Positions 9,482-18,856 of a stretch of 64,000 bases of DNA are shown here, one piece after another. The stretch is from contig NZ_REFA01000011.1 in the NCBI RefSeq assembly GCF_003852705.1, positions 1 through 64,000 of the forward strand, written 5' to 3'. The number at the start of each line of letters is the position of its first letter. Position 1 is the stretch's first letter. Source of the DNA: Amniculibacterium aquaticum (lineage in GTDB: Bacteria > Bacteroidota > Bacteroidia > Flavobacteriales > Weeksellaceae). The notes below the pieces were generated by a model, which saw only the letters and a program-made list of their open reading frames with translations, had not been told where the DNA came from and did no database searches. The position numbers and the translations under genes were made by a program.

Positions 9482-10879
9482 TTATTGAATCGTTTTACCT
9501 TTTCTTACTTCAGCTTTAAATTGATTGCCTCGATCTTCATAACTTTTGAACAGATCAAAACTTGCACAACAAGGAGAAAGCAATACGGTGTCTCCGTCTT
9601 GAGCAAGGTTTCTGCAAACTTCCAAACAGTCTTGAAGATTGTGGGTGTCGTAGATCAGTTCTTTTTTATTTTTGAAATAATCAATGATTTTTTTATTGTC
9701 CAAACCAAGACAAACAATGGCTTTCACTTTTTGTCTTACCAACTCTTCGACCTCGCTATAGTCGTTGCCTTTGTCGGTGCCTCCCACAATCCATACGGTT
9801 GGGGTTTTCATGCTTTCAAGGGCATAATATGCGGCATTTACATTGGTCGCTTTGCTGTCGTTGATGTATTTTACTCCGTTTATTTCTTCAACAAATTCCA
9901 GACGATGTTCCACTGCCTGAAAGGTCATCAATGAATTTCTGATGCTCTCGTTGCTAATGTTCAGGATTTTCCCGGCAATAGATGCGGCTAGGCTATTGGC
10001 AACATTGTGACTGCCTACCAAGCTGAGTTCGTCAATTTTCATGGCAAAATCGTCGTGGTATTTTACTTTGATGTTTTCTTCTTCTACAAAGCCACCTTCG
10101 TTTAGTTTTTCTCTTAATGAAAAAGGAAGGAGTCTGGCTTTGATGTTTAGTTTACTCAAGAGTTTACGGCTCATTTCATCGTCTCGGTTGTAGATGAAAA
10201 AGCTGTCGTTTTCTTGGTTTTCTGCAATTCTGAATTTGGCCAAAGCATATTCTTCATAATTGTAGTTGTACTGATCCAAATGATCCGGACTCAGATTGAG
10301 CAGCAACGAGATATACGGTCTGAAGTTTTGGATGTCGTCCAATTGGAAAGAACTCACTTCCAGTACATAGAAATCGTAGTTTTCATCAGCAACTTGTTTG
10401 GCGAAACTTTTCCCAATGTTACCTCCCAATCCTACATTAAACCGGTCGTTGACCAAAGTATGATAGATCAGAGAAGTTGTGGTGGTTTTGCCGTTGCTTC
10501 CGGTGATGGCAATGATTTTTGCATTGGTAAATTCGGCAGCAAATTCGATTTCAGACGAAATGCGAATGCCTTTTTCCATAATTTTTTGGATCAAAGGTGC
10601 TTTTTTCGGAATACCTGGAGATTTGATGACCCAATCGGCATTCAGAATCAATTCTTCTGTATGCTGAAGCTCTTCGTACGGAATTTTGTTATCTTGCAAA
10701 AGCTGTTTGTACGGTTCTTTTATGCTGCCTTTGTCCGAAAGAAACACATCCAGTCCTTTCTTTTTAGCCAGATATGCCGCGCCAAAACCACTTTCGCCAC
10801 CTCCCAATACGACAACTCTTCCTTTTTTATCATCAAGAAAGGTTGGTCTTTTATCCGTATGTTTTACTGTATTTTCCAA
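9482..10879 (-). CDS. murD: UDP-MurNAc-L-alanine-D-glutamate ligase
   Basis: MurD adds D-Glu to UDP-MurNAc-L-Ala in the cytoplasm. The 465-residue protein shows the N-terminal UDP-binding fold VVVLGGGESGFGAA (22-35), the ATP loop GSNGKTTTT (127-135), NDSKATN in the central domain and the C-terminal LLSPCCASFD-type MurD signature. The first 19 residues precede the conserved fold, so a slightly later start cannot be excluded. It lies downstream of mraY (28-nt gap) and upstream of ftsW (5-nt gap). Confidence 0.96.
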   Translation of the reverse strand: MENTVKHTDKRPTFLDDKKGRVVVLGGGESGFGAAYLAKKKGLDVFLSDKGSIKEPYKQLLQDNKIPYEELQHTEELILNADWVIKSPGIPKKAPLIQKIMEKGIRISSEIEFAAEFTNAKIIAITGSNGKTTTTSLIYHTLVNDRFNVGLGGNIGKSFAKQVADENYDFYVLEVSSFQLDDIQNFRPYISLLLNLSPDHLDQYNYNYEEYALAKFRIAENQENDSFFIYNRDDEMSRKLLSKLNIKARLLPFSLREKLNEGGFVEEENIKVKYHDDFAMKIDELSLVGSHNVANSLAASIAGKILNISNESIRNSLMTFQAVEHRLEFVEEINGVKYINDSKATNVNAAYYALESMKTPTVWIVGGTDKGNDYSEVEELVRQKVKAIVCLGLDNKKIIDYFKNKKELIYDTHNLQDCLEVCRNLAQDGDTVLLSPCCASFDLFKSYEDRGNQFKAEVRKGKTIQ

Positions 10880-10907
10880 TTTTTCAGATTATTATATCCG
10901 TTAATTT

Positions 10908-12149
10908 TTATCGTATCTTCAAAGTAATTAGACAAATGATGGCCAACATCACCCCGATGATGATCATCCTGTTCACGATTTTACTTTCGTGAAAACCACT
11001 TTTTTGATAGTGATGGTGCAAAGGCGACATTTTGAATAGTCTATTGTTTTGAGCGTACTCTAATCCGTATTTTCTTTTTCTGTATTTGAAAACAACAACC
11101 TGAAGAACCACAGACAAATTTTCGATTAAAAATATCCCACAAAGTACTGGGATCAGCAATTCTTTTCTAAGGATGATGGCCAATACAGCAATCACCCCAC
11201 CCAGCATCAAAGATCCTGTATCGCCCATAAAAACTTGTGCAGGATAAGTGTTGTACCAGAAAAAACCAATGCAAGCACCCACCAATGCAATGGTGAAAAT
11301 GGTAGCCTCTCCGGTGTTGGGCAAGAACATGATGTTGAGATAATCAGCAAAGATGATGTTGCCCGAAAGGTAGGCCAACAAGGCCAATGTAAACAAAATG
11401 ACCACCGAGGTTCCTGTTGCCAAGCCGTCGATACCATCCGTAATGTTAGCACCGTTGGAAACGGCCGTTACGATAAAGATAACAATGGGTATGTACACCA
11501 ACCAAGCCCATTCGTGAGCTTTGTCTTCGTCCATCCAAAAAAGAATTCCGCTATAATCGAATTCGTTATTTTTTGCAAAAGGAACGGTAGAAACGGTAAT
11601 GTTTTCTGTAGGCATAAAATTGGTTTCCACATGATTTCTATTCACGATTTTGGCATCGGCATATTTTCTTTTTACGGTAATGTCCGGATGAAAGTACATG
11701 GTAATGCCCACAATGAGTCCTAAACCAATCTGCCCGATTACTTTGAACTTTCCGCTAAGTCCGTCCTTGTTTTTCTTTATTTTTTTTAGATAATCATCAA
11801 CAAAACCAATGGCACCCATCCATACGACAGATACAATGAGCAATACGATGTACACATTGGTAATTCGGGTAAATAATAAAACAGGTATTAGCGTTGCAAT
11901 GATGATGATGACCCCCCCCATGGTTGGAGTGCCTTCTTTTTGTTTTTGCCCTTCCAATCCCAAGTCACGCACCAATTCTCCCATTTGTTTTGTTCTAAGA
12001 AAATCGATTATTTTTTTTCCATAAACCAATGCGATGAATAAAGATAACAATACCGCCATACCCGCTCTGAACGAGATGTACTTCAAAAGGTTCATTCCTG
12101 GAATGTGAATGCCTTGTTGGTTGAGATATTCGTATAAATAGTACAGCAT
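10908..12149 (-). CDS. mraY: Phospho-MurNAc-pentapeptide transferase MraY
   Basis: MraY attaches phospho-MurNAc-pentapeptide to undecaprenyl phosphate to make lipid I in the inner membrane. The 413-residue polytopic protein shows the metal and catalytic motifs [20 protein letters not shown] and [10 protein letters not shown], and the His cluster [11 protein letters not shown]. It is about 50 residues longer than E. coli MraY; the extra length is a hydrophilic insertion around residues 160-215, rich in charged residues, between membrane segments. It lies between murE (70-nt gap) and murD. Confidence 0.97.
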   Translation of the reverse strand: MLYYLYEYLNQQGIHIPGMNLLKYISFRAGMAVLLSLFIALVYGKKIIDFLRTKQMGELVRDLGLEGQKQKEGTPTMGGVIIIIATLIPVLLFTRITNVYIVLLIVSVVWMGAIGFVDDYLKKIKKNKDGLSGKFKVIGQIGLGLIVGITMYFHPDITVKRKYADAKIVNRNHVETNFMPTENITVSTVPFAKNNEFDYSGILFWMDEDKAHEWAWLVYIPIVIFIVTAVSNGANITDGIDGLATGTSVVILFTLALLAYLSGNIIFADYLNIMFLPNTGEATIFTIALVGACIGFFWYNTYPAQVFMGDTGSLMLGGVIAVLAIILRKELLIPVLCGIFLIENLSVVLQVVVFKYRKRKYGLEYAQNNRLFKMSPLHHHYQKSGFHESKIVNRMIIIGVMLAIICLITLKIR

Positions 12150-12219
12150 AATTTTTTGTTTAAATGGATTGTTGTTGGTTTTCTTTTTTAGTTAATTCTT
12201 TATTTTTGAGTCAACTTTT

Positions 12220-13680
12220 TTACTTACCCATCAATTGTAACAATTGCTCTATGGTCTCCTTATCGTCAAAATGGTGTTTTACACCGTTAATTTCTTGATA
12301 AGTTTCATGTCCTTTGCCTGCCACCAAGACAATGTCTTTGGGTTCAGCAAATTTTATAGCCATTTTTATGGCTTCTTTTCTGTCCGGTATCGAAGTGTAT
12401 TTGCTAAAATACTGAGCTTCTACCCCGGCTTCAATTTCTTTGATAATGTCTTCTGGTTTCTCACTTCTCGGGTTGTCCGAAGTGATGATGGCTAAAGTAG
12501 ATTTTCGGGTTGCAATTTTTCCCATTTCAGGTCTTTTTGCATGATCCCTATCACCGCCACAGCCAAAAACACTTATCAGTCTTTCGTTTTTTGTTCTTAT
12601 TTCGTTGATGGAGTCCAAAACATTATCCAATGCATCCGGAGTGTGAGCATAATCGATGATAAAAATGATCCCTGATGGTGAAATAAGGGTCTCAAACCTA
12701 CCGTGAACTCTATGAAGTTGGGAAATAGCCTTCAGGATTTCTTCCGACTGAAAGCCCAATTCATGAGCAATTCCAAATGCCAATAAAAGATTGTACACAT
12801 TGAATTTTCCTGTTAGTGTTGTCCAAAACTCTTTTCCGTTGAAGTTGAGAAGCATTCCGTTGAAATCGACTTCCAAAATGCGTCCGTGATAATCGGCCAA
12901 AGTTTTCAACGCATACGAAACTTTTTTTGCTTTGGAATTTTGCAACATGATGTTGCCGTTTTTGTCATCGATATTGGTGATGGCTATTGTATCTGCAGGC
13001 AATTCATCAAAAAATCGCTTCTTGGTTTTTAGATATTCATCAAAAGTTTTATGATAATCCAAATGATCGTGAGTGATGTTGGTAAAACCCGCCACTCTAA
13101 AATGCAATCCTTGGGTTCGGTTTTGATGTATGCCGTGAGAAGAAACTTCCATAAAAGCATATTCGCAACCTTGATCTACCGCTTCTGCCAATATTTCGTT
13201 GATACGAACAATGTCCGGAGTGGTATGGGTCGAAGGCATGATCCGATCCGCAATTCTATATTCCACTGTAGAAATCAGTGCAGACGAATATCCCAAATGT
13301 TGAAAAACATCAAACAACAATGTTGATGAGGTTGTTTTCCCGTTGGTTCCGGTAATGCCGATGAGTTTTAATTTTTCGGATGGATTTCCATAAAAATTTG
13401 AAGCCAAATCTCCCAAGGCTTTAGCAGAATCTTTAACTTTAATATAACCGACTCCTTCAACCAATTTATTGGGCAAGTTTTCGCATACAATCAGCCTTGC
13501 TCCTTTTTCAATGGAAGGAGTGATGTAATCATGGCCGTCGGAAAAGTTTCCTTTTATGGCGACATAAGCAGCCTTTTCCACAACTTTTCGGCTGTCGAAA
13601 ACCAGACTTTCAATATCGATATTCAGAGATCCATACGATTCTAATATCGGTAATCTATTGATTAAATCTTTGATCTGCAT
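12220..13680 (-). CDS. murE: UDP-MurNAc-tripeptide ligase, meso-DAP type
   Basis: MurE adds the third residue of the stem peptide. The 486-residue protein has the ATP loop GTNGKTT (111-117), the central THTTPD (151-156) and the C-terminal substrate motif DNPR (402-405). In characterised MurE enzymes DNPR selects meso-diaminopimelate, whereas lysine-adding enzymes differ here, so the wall is inferred to be of the DAP type. It starts 4 nt after the ftsI stop and is followed by a 70-nt gap to mraY. No murF is present between murE and mraY, so murF must lie elsewhere. Confidence 0.96.
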   Translation of the reverse strand: MQIKDLINRLPILESYGSLNIDIESLVFDSRKVVEKAAYVAIKGNFSDGHDYITPSIEKGARLIVCENLPNKLVEGVGYIKVKDSAKALGDLASNFYGNPSEKLKLIGITGTNGKTTSSTLLFDVFQHLGYSSALISTVEYRIADRIMPSTHTTPDIVRINEILAEAVDQGCEYAFMEVSSHGIHQNRTQGLHFRVAGFTNITHDHLDYHKTFDEYLKTKKRFFDELPADTIAITNIDDKNGNIMLQNSKAKKVSYALKTLADYHGRILEVDFNGMLLNFNGKEFWTTLTGKFNVYNLLLAFGIAHELGFQSEEILKAISQLHRVHGRFETLISPSGIIFIIDYAHTPDALDNVLDSINEIRTKNERLISVFGCGGDRDHAKRPEMGKIATRKSTLAIITSDNPRSEKPEDIIKEIEAGVEAQYFSKYTSIPDRKEAIKMAIKFAEPKDIVLVAGKGHETYQEINGVKHHFDDKETIEQLLQLMGK

Positions 13681-13684
13681 GTTT

Positions 13685-15676
13685 TTAGTTTTGTAGTTTA
13701 AGATAGATTTTTTGGTCTTTATTGATCACCGTTCCCATACTTGGAAATTGTTCTAAAATTTTTCCGACACCTTTATAATCGACACGGTATCCTAAGTTTT
13801 CGAGCTGTGGGATAACATTCTTGCCGATCAAACCCACCACATTGGGCATTTGATTGTTGCTTACGGCAACTTTGGTATTGGGAGCCGTCAATTTATTTAA
13901 ATCCACTTTTCTATCGGCTAAAATTTCTTTTTCGATATTTTGAGGCGTTTTTAAGAATGTTTTTCCTGCAATTTCCTTGAAAACAGGAGCTGAAACCGAT
14001 CCTCCATAAAAACCTTTGGCAACATCGGGCTCACTTACCATGACATAGCATGTGTATTTGGGTTTATCCGCCGGGTAGAATCCTGCAAAAGAAGCGCGGT
14101 ATTTTCTAGGGCCGGGTTTCCAATATTCAAAACGGGCGGTTCCGGTTTTACCAGCCATTTTAAGGTTTGGGGTAAAGATGCTCTTTGCAGTACCTTTTTC
14201 CACGGCTTTGGTCAAAGCGCTGGTCATCATCTTAATGGCTTTTTCTGAAGCCATTTTTTTGACCATAACTTCAGGTTTGGCTTCGAAGGTAGTGACTCCG
14301 TCTTTCATCACTTTATCGATGAATAGAGGTTTTAGCATGGTTCCTCCGTTTGCTATACCGTTGTAAAATGTGGCCAATTGCAAAAGATTGAAATTGGTTG
14401 AATATCCGTAAGAAATGGAAGCTAGAGTTGCTGCATTCCATCGTTTGTGCTCCGGAGTGTAGATGAACGGTTTGGTCACACCGGGCAATTCCAACTGCAT
14501 TTTGTCAAACATTTTCCATCTTTTTAGATGATCGATGAAGACTTCTGGTTTTTCAGCATAATATTGGGTAATGAGTTTGGCTGTACCCACATTGCTGGAC
14601 TGAGCCAAGACATCGGAAATCTCGTAAGTTCCGCCGCCATGCCCATCGTTAATTCTCTGTCCTGCATAAACCCAAGAGCCGTTACCGACATTTACCGTTG
14701 TGTTTTCATCGATAAAACCATCATCCATTGCTGCCAAAAGCGAAATGGTTTTAAAAGTCGAACCGGGTTCGATGCCGTCTCTTAAAATATAATTGTAAGC
14801 ATCGGTGTATTTTCCAGGTTCTATTCTTTTCAAATTGACCATGGCTCTAACTTTGCCGGTGTTCACTTCCAAAACCACTACCGATCCGTGTTCGGCATTG
14901 TAATGGATGAGTTGTTTTTCTAAAGCCGAACTTGCGATGTCCTGTATTCTAAGATCTAGAGTGGTATAAACATCTTGTCCGTCAATCGGTTCTTGAACTT
15001 TCCAATAGTCTATGGGTTTCCAATCGGAAGAGTTGACTCTTTGTTCGTATCGTTTGCCATCGGTACCTGAAAGGTATTTGGAGAACGCTGCTTCCAGACC
15101 AGATTTGTATTCGCCTTCATCCATACCAATGGTTCCGGAACCAATTTCTAGGGTGGCCAATTCTCTTTTATGTCTTCTTTCTACGATGAAGCCTCCTTTG
15201 TGTTTTCCTTTTTTGAAGATGGGAAATTTTCGAATTCTGTCGTATTGATCAAAATCCAAACCTTTCACCAATCGATAGTATTGGTTTTTTTTGGCTTTTT
15301 GTTGATCGAGAATTTGTCGGTAATGACTTCTCGATTTGCCGAACATTTTAGAAAGAGAGTCGGTAAGTGCTCCGATATTGTTGGAGTACACGGTGTCTTT
15401 TATGGTTTTGAAATCCAAGAAAACATCATAACGCATCACCGTGGTAGCCAGAATGGTACCGTCGGCAGCATATAAATTTCCTCGTGCAGCTTTCAGTGTG
15501 GCTTCACGGTAATTTTTGTTGATGTAATCGTTTTTTATTTCTTCGACATTGGTATTCTGAAGTTGCACAATCCTCGCTAGAAACATAACAAAGGTGATAG
15601 CGGCCACCCCTGTAAAGAGATAGCCCCATTTTAGCGTTTTTTTGCGCTTCACTTCATATTCATTCTGCACTGCCAT
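13685..15676 (-). CDS. ftsI: Class B penicillin-binding protein (FtsI) with PASTA domain
   Basis: This septal DD-transpeptidase works with FtsW. The 663-residue protein has one membrane segment at about 16-35 and a pedestal/dimerisation domain. The transpeptidase domain carries SxxK at S306-K309 (STFK), the SxN motif S360-S-N362 and KTG at 510-512. One PASTA domain (about 609-663, beginning MPNVVGL) closes the protein. PASTA domains bind peptidoglycan fragments; their presence on FtsI is common in Bacteroidota and Firmicutes but not in E. coli. The gene overlaps the upstream ftsL-like gene by 17 nt. Confidence 0.95.
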   Translation of the reverse strand: MAVQNEYEVKRKKTLKWGYLFTGVAAITFVMFLARIVQLQNTNVEEIKNDYINKNYREATLKAARGNLYAADGTILATTVMRYDVFLDFKTIKDTVYSNNIGALTDSLSKMFGKSRSHYRQILDQQKAKKNQYYRLVKGLDFDQYDRIRKFPIFKKGKHKGGFIVERRHKRELATLEIGSGTIGMDEGEYKSGLEAAFSKYLSGTDGKRYEQRVNSSDWKPIDYWKVQEPIDGQDVYTTLDLRIQDIASSALEKQLIHYNAEHGSVVVLEVNTGKVRAMVNLKRIEPGKYTDAYNYILRDGIEPGSTFKTISLLAAMDDGFIDENTTVNVGNGSWVYAGQRINDGHGGGTYEISDVLAQSSNVGTAKLITQYYAEKPEVFIDHLKRWKMFDKMQLELPGVTKPFIYTPEHKRWNAATLASISYGYSTNFNLLQLATFYNGIANGGTMLKPLFIDKVMKDGVTTFEAKPEVMVKKMASEKAIKMMTSALTKAVEKGTAKSIFTPNLKMAGKTGTARFEYWKPGPRKYRASFAGFYPADKPKYTCYVMVSEPDVAKGFYGGSVSAPVFKEIAGKTFLKTPQNIEKEILADRKVDLNKLTAPNTKVAVSNNQMPNVVGLIGKNVIPQLENLGYRVDYKGVGKILEQFPSMGTVINKDQKIYLKLQN

Positions 15677-16031
15677 GGATTTCTGTACTGTCTAGTTTTA
15701 TTAAAAGCTTATGCGGATGCCTTTCTAGTGACATCAGTGAGTCGCTTACCATTTCTTTGCTCAGCTCCGACTCCATTCTTACTTTGATCAGATTGCTCTG
15801 CGCATACGCATTTCTGGATTTGTATTCTTCGGTTTTATCTTTTAAATCGTTTACCAATTCTATTTTTTGGCTCACCAAGTGATTGCTGTAAATCATGATG
15901 ATCATCAGCACAAATAACAACAGATAAAATTTGTAATGAATGGTTACTTCATCACGATTCAGGAAATTTCCTTTGATGATGTCTACAAAGGTTAGTTTCT
16001 TCTGTGGTTTATATGTATTCTTTTTAGCCAA
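15660..16031 (-). CDS. FtsL-like small membrane division protein
   Basis: This 123-residue protein has a basic cytoplasmic N-terminus and one membrane segment at about 36-54 (FYLLLFVLMIIMIYSNHLV). A predicted coiled coil follows (about 55-100, ELVNDLKDKTEEYKSRNAYA). Topology, size and position between rsmH and ftsI match FtsL, the FtsQLB subunit that activates FtsWI. Sequence identity to model FtsL proteins is low, as is usual, so the symbol is withheld. It starts 9 nt after the rsmH stop and overlaps ftsI by 17 nt, suggesting translational coupling. Confidence 0.75.
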   Translation of the reverse strand: MAKKNTYKPQKKLTFVDIIKGNFLNRDEVTIHYKFYLLLFVLMIIMIYSNHLVSQKIELVNDLKDKTEEYKSRNAYAQSNLIKVRMESELSKEMVSDSLMSLERHPHKLLIKLDSTEIHGSAE

Positions 16032-16040
16032 TATTTTTGG

Positions 16041-16943
16041 TTATAGTTTTATTCCTGTTCTTAGTTTTGCACTTCTCGCTCTGGAGTTGGTTTCGATTTC
16101 TTGGTTGTCCGGGATTACGGCTTTGGATTGTAACAATTCAAATGATTTTTCATAATTTCCATAAACATCTCGTGTAGGCTCGCCTTCGAACATGCCGTTT
16201 TTCAAAAATCGTTTTACCAATCGGTCTTCAAGCGAATGGTAGGAAATCACCACCAATCTGCCGTTTGGTTTTAGGATTTTATACGCTTGTTGTAGCATTT
16301 CTTTCAACACTTCCAATTCTTGGTTCACCTCAATTCTGATGGCTTGAAAGACTTGTGCAAAAAATTTATTTTGTTTGTGAGCAGGGATGTAACTGAATAC
16401 TTTTTTCAGATCGTCCGTGGTCTCAATACTTTTATTTTTTCTGTGATGAACGATTTCTCTAGCCAGTTTTCTCGCTTCTCTCAGTTCTCCATAATAGTAG
16501 AATAAGTCGGCCAGTTGCTCTTCTTCATAGTCGTTTACCACTCTTTTGGCATCCAATCCTTGCATGACATTCATCCTCATGTCCAGAGGGGCGTTATTTC
16601 GGATGGAAAAACCTCTTTCAGCTTCATCAAACTGATGGGACGAAACACCCAAATCGGCCAAAATACCATCAACCTGAACATGTCCATACATCAAAAGAGA
16701 ATTTTCTAAAAACCTGAAATTTTGATTCACCAGAGTAAATCTGGGATCGTCGATGGCGTTGTTCAAGGCATCCAAATCTTGGTCGAAAGAAAATAATTTT
16801 CCTTTGTCCGATAATCTTTTTAGGATCTCTCTAGAGTGACCACCACCACCAAAAGTACAATCCACATAGACGCCGTTTGGGTCGGTGACTAAATCATCGA
16901 CGCTTTTCATAAGCAAAACCGGGTTGTGATAGGTTGTGTCCAA
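16041..16943 (-). CDS. rsmH: 16S rRNA m4C1402 methyltransferase RsmH (MraW)
   Basis: RsmH methylates N4 of C1402 in 16S rRNA using SAM. The 300-residue protein begins YHNPVLLMKSVDDL, has the SAM-binding stretch VDCTFGGGGHSREIL (about 28-42) and later DGILADLGVSSHQFD and the C-terminal VVISYHSLEDRLVKRFLK. These are the family's diagnostic motifs. It follows mraZ in the conserved mraZ-rsmH-ftsL-ftsI order, with a 46-nt gap. Confidence 0.97.
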   Translation of the reverse strand: MDTTYHNPVLLMKSVDDLVTDPNGVYVDCTFGGGGHSREILKRLSDKGKLFSFDQDLDALNNAIDDPRFTLVNQNFRFLENSLLMYGHVQVDGILADLGVSSHQFDEAERGFSIRNNAPLDMRMNVMQGLDAKRVVNDYEEEQLADLFYYYGELREARKLAREIVHHRKNKSIETTDDLKKVFSYIPAHKQNKFFAQVFQAIRIEVNQELEVLKEMLQQAYKILKPNGRLVVISYHSLEDRLVKRFLKNGMFEGEPTRDVYGNYEKSFELLQSKAVIPDNQEIETNSRARSAKLRTGIKL

Positions 16944-16989
16944 AATGTATTGTTTTTAGTTAGGATTGTAAATTATGATAGTTCAAGGT

Positions 16990-17451
16990 TTAGTTTTCTC
17001 CAAAGTCAACTTTACCCATAACCTCCTCCGCCAAAGTGGCAAAATCGGCTTCCGATTCATTCATGAATGCTTCGTAGTATTCTTTATTCCAAATTTCAAA
17101 AATTTCACCAGCTCCACAGATCACTACTTCTTTGCTGAGTTCTGCAAAACCTTTCAGGTCTTTAGGAATTTGAATTCGATCCGAAGAATCCAAGTCTATG
17201 TTTTTCACTCCAGCCGTAAACTTGCGGATGAAGTCCGTGTTTGCCTTGACAAATCGATTGAGATGCGCTATTTTTGACATCATTTTTGTCCAAGGCTCAT
17301 TTGGATAAACTTCCAAACAATTTTGATGCAAAGAGCGCTTGATCACAAAAGACTTATCCTCTGTGATTTTCAGCAACTTCACCAACGACGAAGGGAGTTT
17401 TAACCTTCCTTTATCGTCTATTTTGCACTCATATGTCTCGTAGAAATTCAT
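16990..17451 (-). CDS. mraZ: Transcriptional regulator/division protein MraZ
   Basis: MraZ is the SpoVT/AbrB-like DNA-binding protein that opens dcw clusters and in E. coli represses its own operon. The 153-residue protein starts MNFYETYECKIDDKGRLKLP, the standard MraZ N-terminus, and contains two AbrB-like repeats (about 1-55 and 75-125). The second repeat contains DSSDRIQIPKDL. The open frame continues upstream to 17604, but that extension crosses the promoter and MraZ boxes, so it is rejected. A second ATG at 17454 is directly adjacent and equally possible. Two GTGGGA repeats upstream indicate autoregulation. Confidence 0.93.
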   Translation of the reverse strand: MNFYETYECKIDDKGRLKLPSSLVKLLKITEDKSFVIKRSLHQNCLEVYPNEPWTKMMSKIAHLNRFVKANTDFIRKFTAGVKNIDLDSSDRIQIPKDLKGFAELSKEVVICGAGEIFEIWNKEYYEAFMNESEADFATLAEEVMGKVDFGEN

Positions 17452-17460
17452 CATTTGTGA

Positions 17461-17504
17461 CAAAATTAGATATTTATTTCTATAAGTCTCCCACTTTGTC
17501 CCAC
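17461..17504 (-). promoter_or_regulatory. mraZ promoter with two MraZ boxes
   Basis: On the minus strand the Bacteroidota -7 element TAATTTTG lies at 17468-17461, only 6 nt before the ATG at 17454. Upstream are two direct repeats GTGGGA at 17504-17499 and 17494-17489, spaced exactly 10 bp, matching the repeated TGGGN boxes known to bind MraZ. They sit about 20 nt upstream of the -7 element, where the -33 region should be, so bound MraZ would block RNA polymerase. Box identity is by pattern; binding is inferred. Confidence 0.7.
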
Positions 17505-17692
17505 TTTTTGACTTAATGTTGATAAGTTTTCGAAATAATTTTAATCTCAAAATCGAGCTTACAGCTGTTCTGAGCCATAAATAGAGACTTTTAACACTTG
17601 TCAATTCATAAGAGGACAGACCGGGTTTTATGAGAAATAAATTGGATAATTTAATCTTGTTTTTGTAAAACCTACTTGGGTTTTGGTAGAAC

Positions 17693-17721
17693 GAATACTT
17701 GGTTTTAATTTTCTAATTTTG
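17693..17721 (+). promoter_or_regulatory. thiL promoter
   Basis: A TTG at 17693-17695 (-33 element) is followed after 18 nt by TAATTTTG at 17714-17721 (-7 element), 17 nt before the thiL ATG at 17739. This matches the Bacteroidota primary sigma consensus. No TPP riboswitch is visible in the leader. Confidence 0.55.
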
Positions 17722-17738
17722 CAAAAAATAAAATCTTT

Positions 17739-18794
17739 ATGCTTGAGGATAAAAACATGATAAAAACACCAATTTCTGCCTTGGGAGAATTTGGATTAAT
17801 AAAACATCTTACACAGAGTTTTGAAATAAAAAACCCAACAACAAAAACCTCTATAGGCGATGATTGTGCAGTTATAGATCCAGACAGAAAAAAAATGGTG
17901 GTAACTACCGATTGTTTGGCAGAGGGTGTACATTTTAATCTGGGTTATGTACCTCTGAAACATTTGGGTTATAAAGCGGTGGTGGTAAATTTAAGCGATG
18001 TCGCTGCAATGAATGTGAAACCTTCACAAATTTTGGTTTCTATCGCAGTTTCCAATCGTTTTCCGGTAGAAGCTTTGGACGAAATCTATGCCGGGATTAA
18101 ACTGGCTTGTGATCGATATCAAGTTGATTTGGTGGGCGGTGACACAACCAGCTCCAATGCGGGATTGGTGATCAACATCACTGCAATTGGTATGGAAGTA
18201 GAAGAGGAAATCGTAAGAAGATCCGGAGCCAAACCCAACGATCTTCTTGTAGTAACGGGTGATCTGGGTGGAGCCTATCTCGGACTTCAAATTTTGGAAA
18301 GAGAGCACGCCGTTTTCTTGGCCAATCCAAACATGCAACCCGAAATGGAAGGCTACGATTATATTTTAGAACGACAACTAAAGCCGGAAGCCAGAACGGA
18401 TGTGAAAAATATTTTGAAAGAATTGGGAATAACACCAACATCCATGATTGATGTCTCCGACGGGTTGGCTTCTGAAGTTCTGCATCTTTCGGATCAGTCC
18501 AAAGTGGGTTTCCGTTTGTACGAAGAAAAATTGCCCATGGATTCTCTAACTGTAACTACGGCAGAAGAGTTTAACCTTAATCCTGTGGTTTGTGCCATGA
18601 ACGGTGGAGAAGATTATGAATTGCTGATGACCATTGCACCATCGGATTTTGAAAAAATAAAAAACCATCCGGATTTCAGCATCATTGGACATGCCGTAGA
18701 TGCGGAGCAGGGCAACTTTTTGGTGCTTAGAGGAAGCAACGAACTGTCTCAGATTACCGCACAAGGATGGGATGCTTTCTTGAATAGATCATAG
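17739..18794 (+). CDS. thiL: Thiamine-monophosphate kinase
   Basis: ThiL phosphorylates thiamine monophosphate to the active cofactor thiamine diphosphate using ATP. The 351-residue cytoplasmic protein belongs to the PurM/ThiL fold. Motifs are GEFGLIKHLT near the N-terminus, IGDDCAVID, the substrate region TTDCLAEGVHF, VGGDTTSS, and the C-terminal MIDVSDGLASE and NGGEDYELL. The length is slightly above E. coli ThiL (about 325). An alternative ATG at 17757 would remove six residues. It stands alone, diverging from mraZ and ending in a strong terminator. Confidence 0.95.
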   Translation: MLEDKNMIKTPISALGEFGLIKHLTQSFEIKNPTTKTSIGDDCAVIDPDRKKMVVTTDCLAEGVHFNLGYVPLKHLGYKAVVVNLSDVAAMNVKPSQILVSIAVSNRFPVEALDEIYAGIKLACDRYQVDLVGGDTTSSNAGLVINITAIGMEVEEEIVRRSGAKPNDLLVVTGDLGGAYLGLQILEREHAVFLANPNMQPEMEGYDYILERQLKPEARTDVKNILKELGITPTSMIDVSDGLASEVLHLSDQSKVGFRLYEEKLPMDSLTVTTAEEFNLNPVVCAMNGGEDYELLMTIAPSDFEKIKNHPDFSIIGHAVDAEQGNFLVLRGSNELSQITAQGWDAFLNRS

Positions 18795-18814
18795 AAAAAA
18801 TTTCTACAATTAAT

Positions 18815-18848
18815 AAAATAGGCTACTCAAAAAAAGTAGCCTATTTTT
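18815..18848. terminator. Bidirectional terminator between thiL and the DUF6702-like gene
   Basis: A 13-bp perfect stem pairs 18815-18827 (AAAATAGGCTACT) with 18835-18847 around a 7-nt loop. An A-run leads and a T-run trails, so it can end transcription from both convergent genes. Confidence 0.88.
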
Positions 18849-18856
18849 ATGTTTAA

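Noticed and set aside
10214-10927. 237-codon plus-strand open frame
   Set aside because: It lies antisense to murD, has no signal of a known family, and is rich in residues expected from reverse-reading a coding strand.
17455-17604. N-terminal extension of mraZ to 17604
   Set aside because: It crosses the promoter and the two GTGGGA boxes, and the MraZ family starts at MNFYETYECKIDDKGR.
17640-17738. Possible TPP riboswitch before thiL
   Set aside because: The promoter lies 17 nt before the ATG, so there is no room for a riboswitch and no thi-box sequence is seen.
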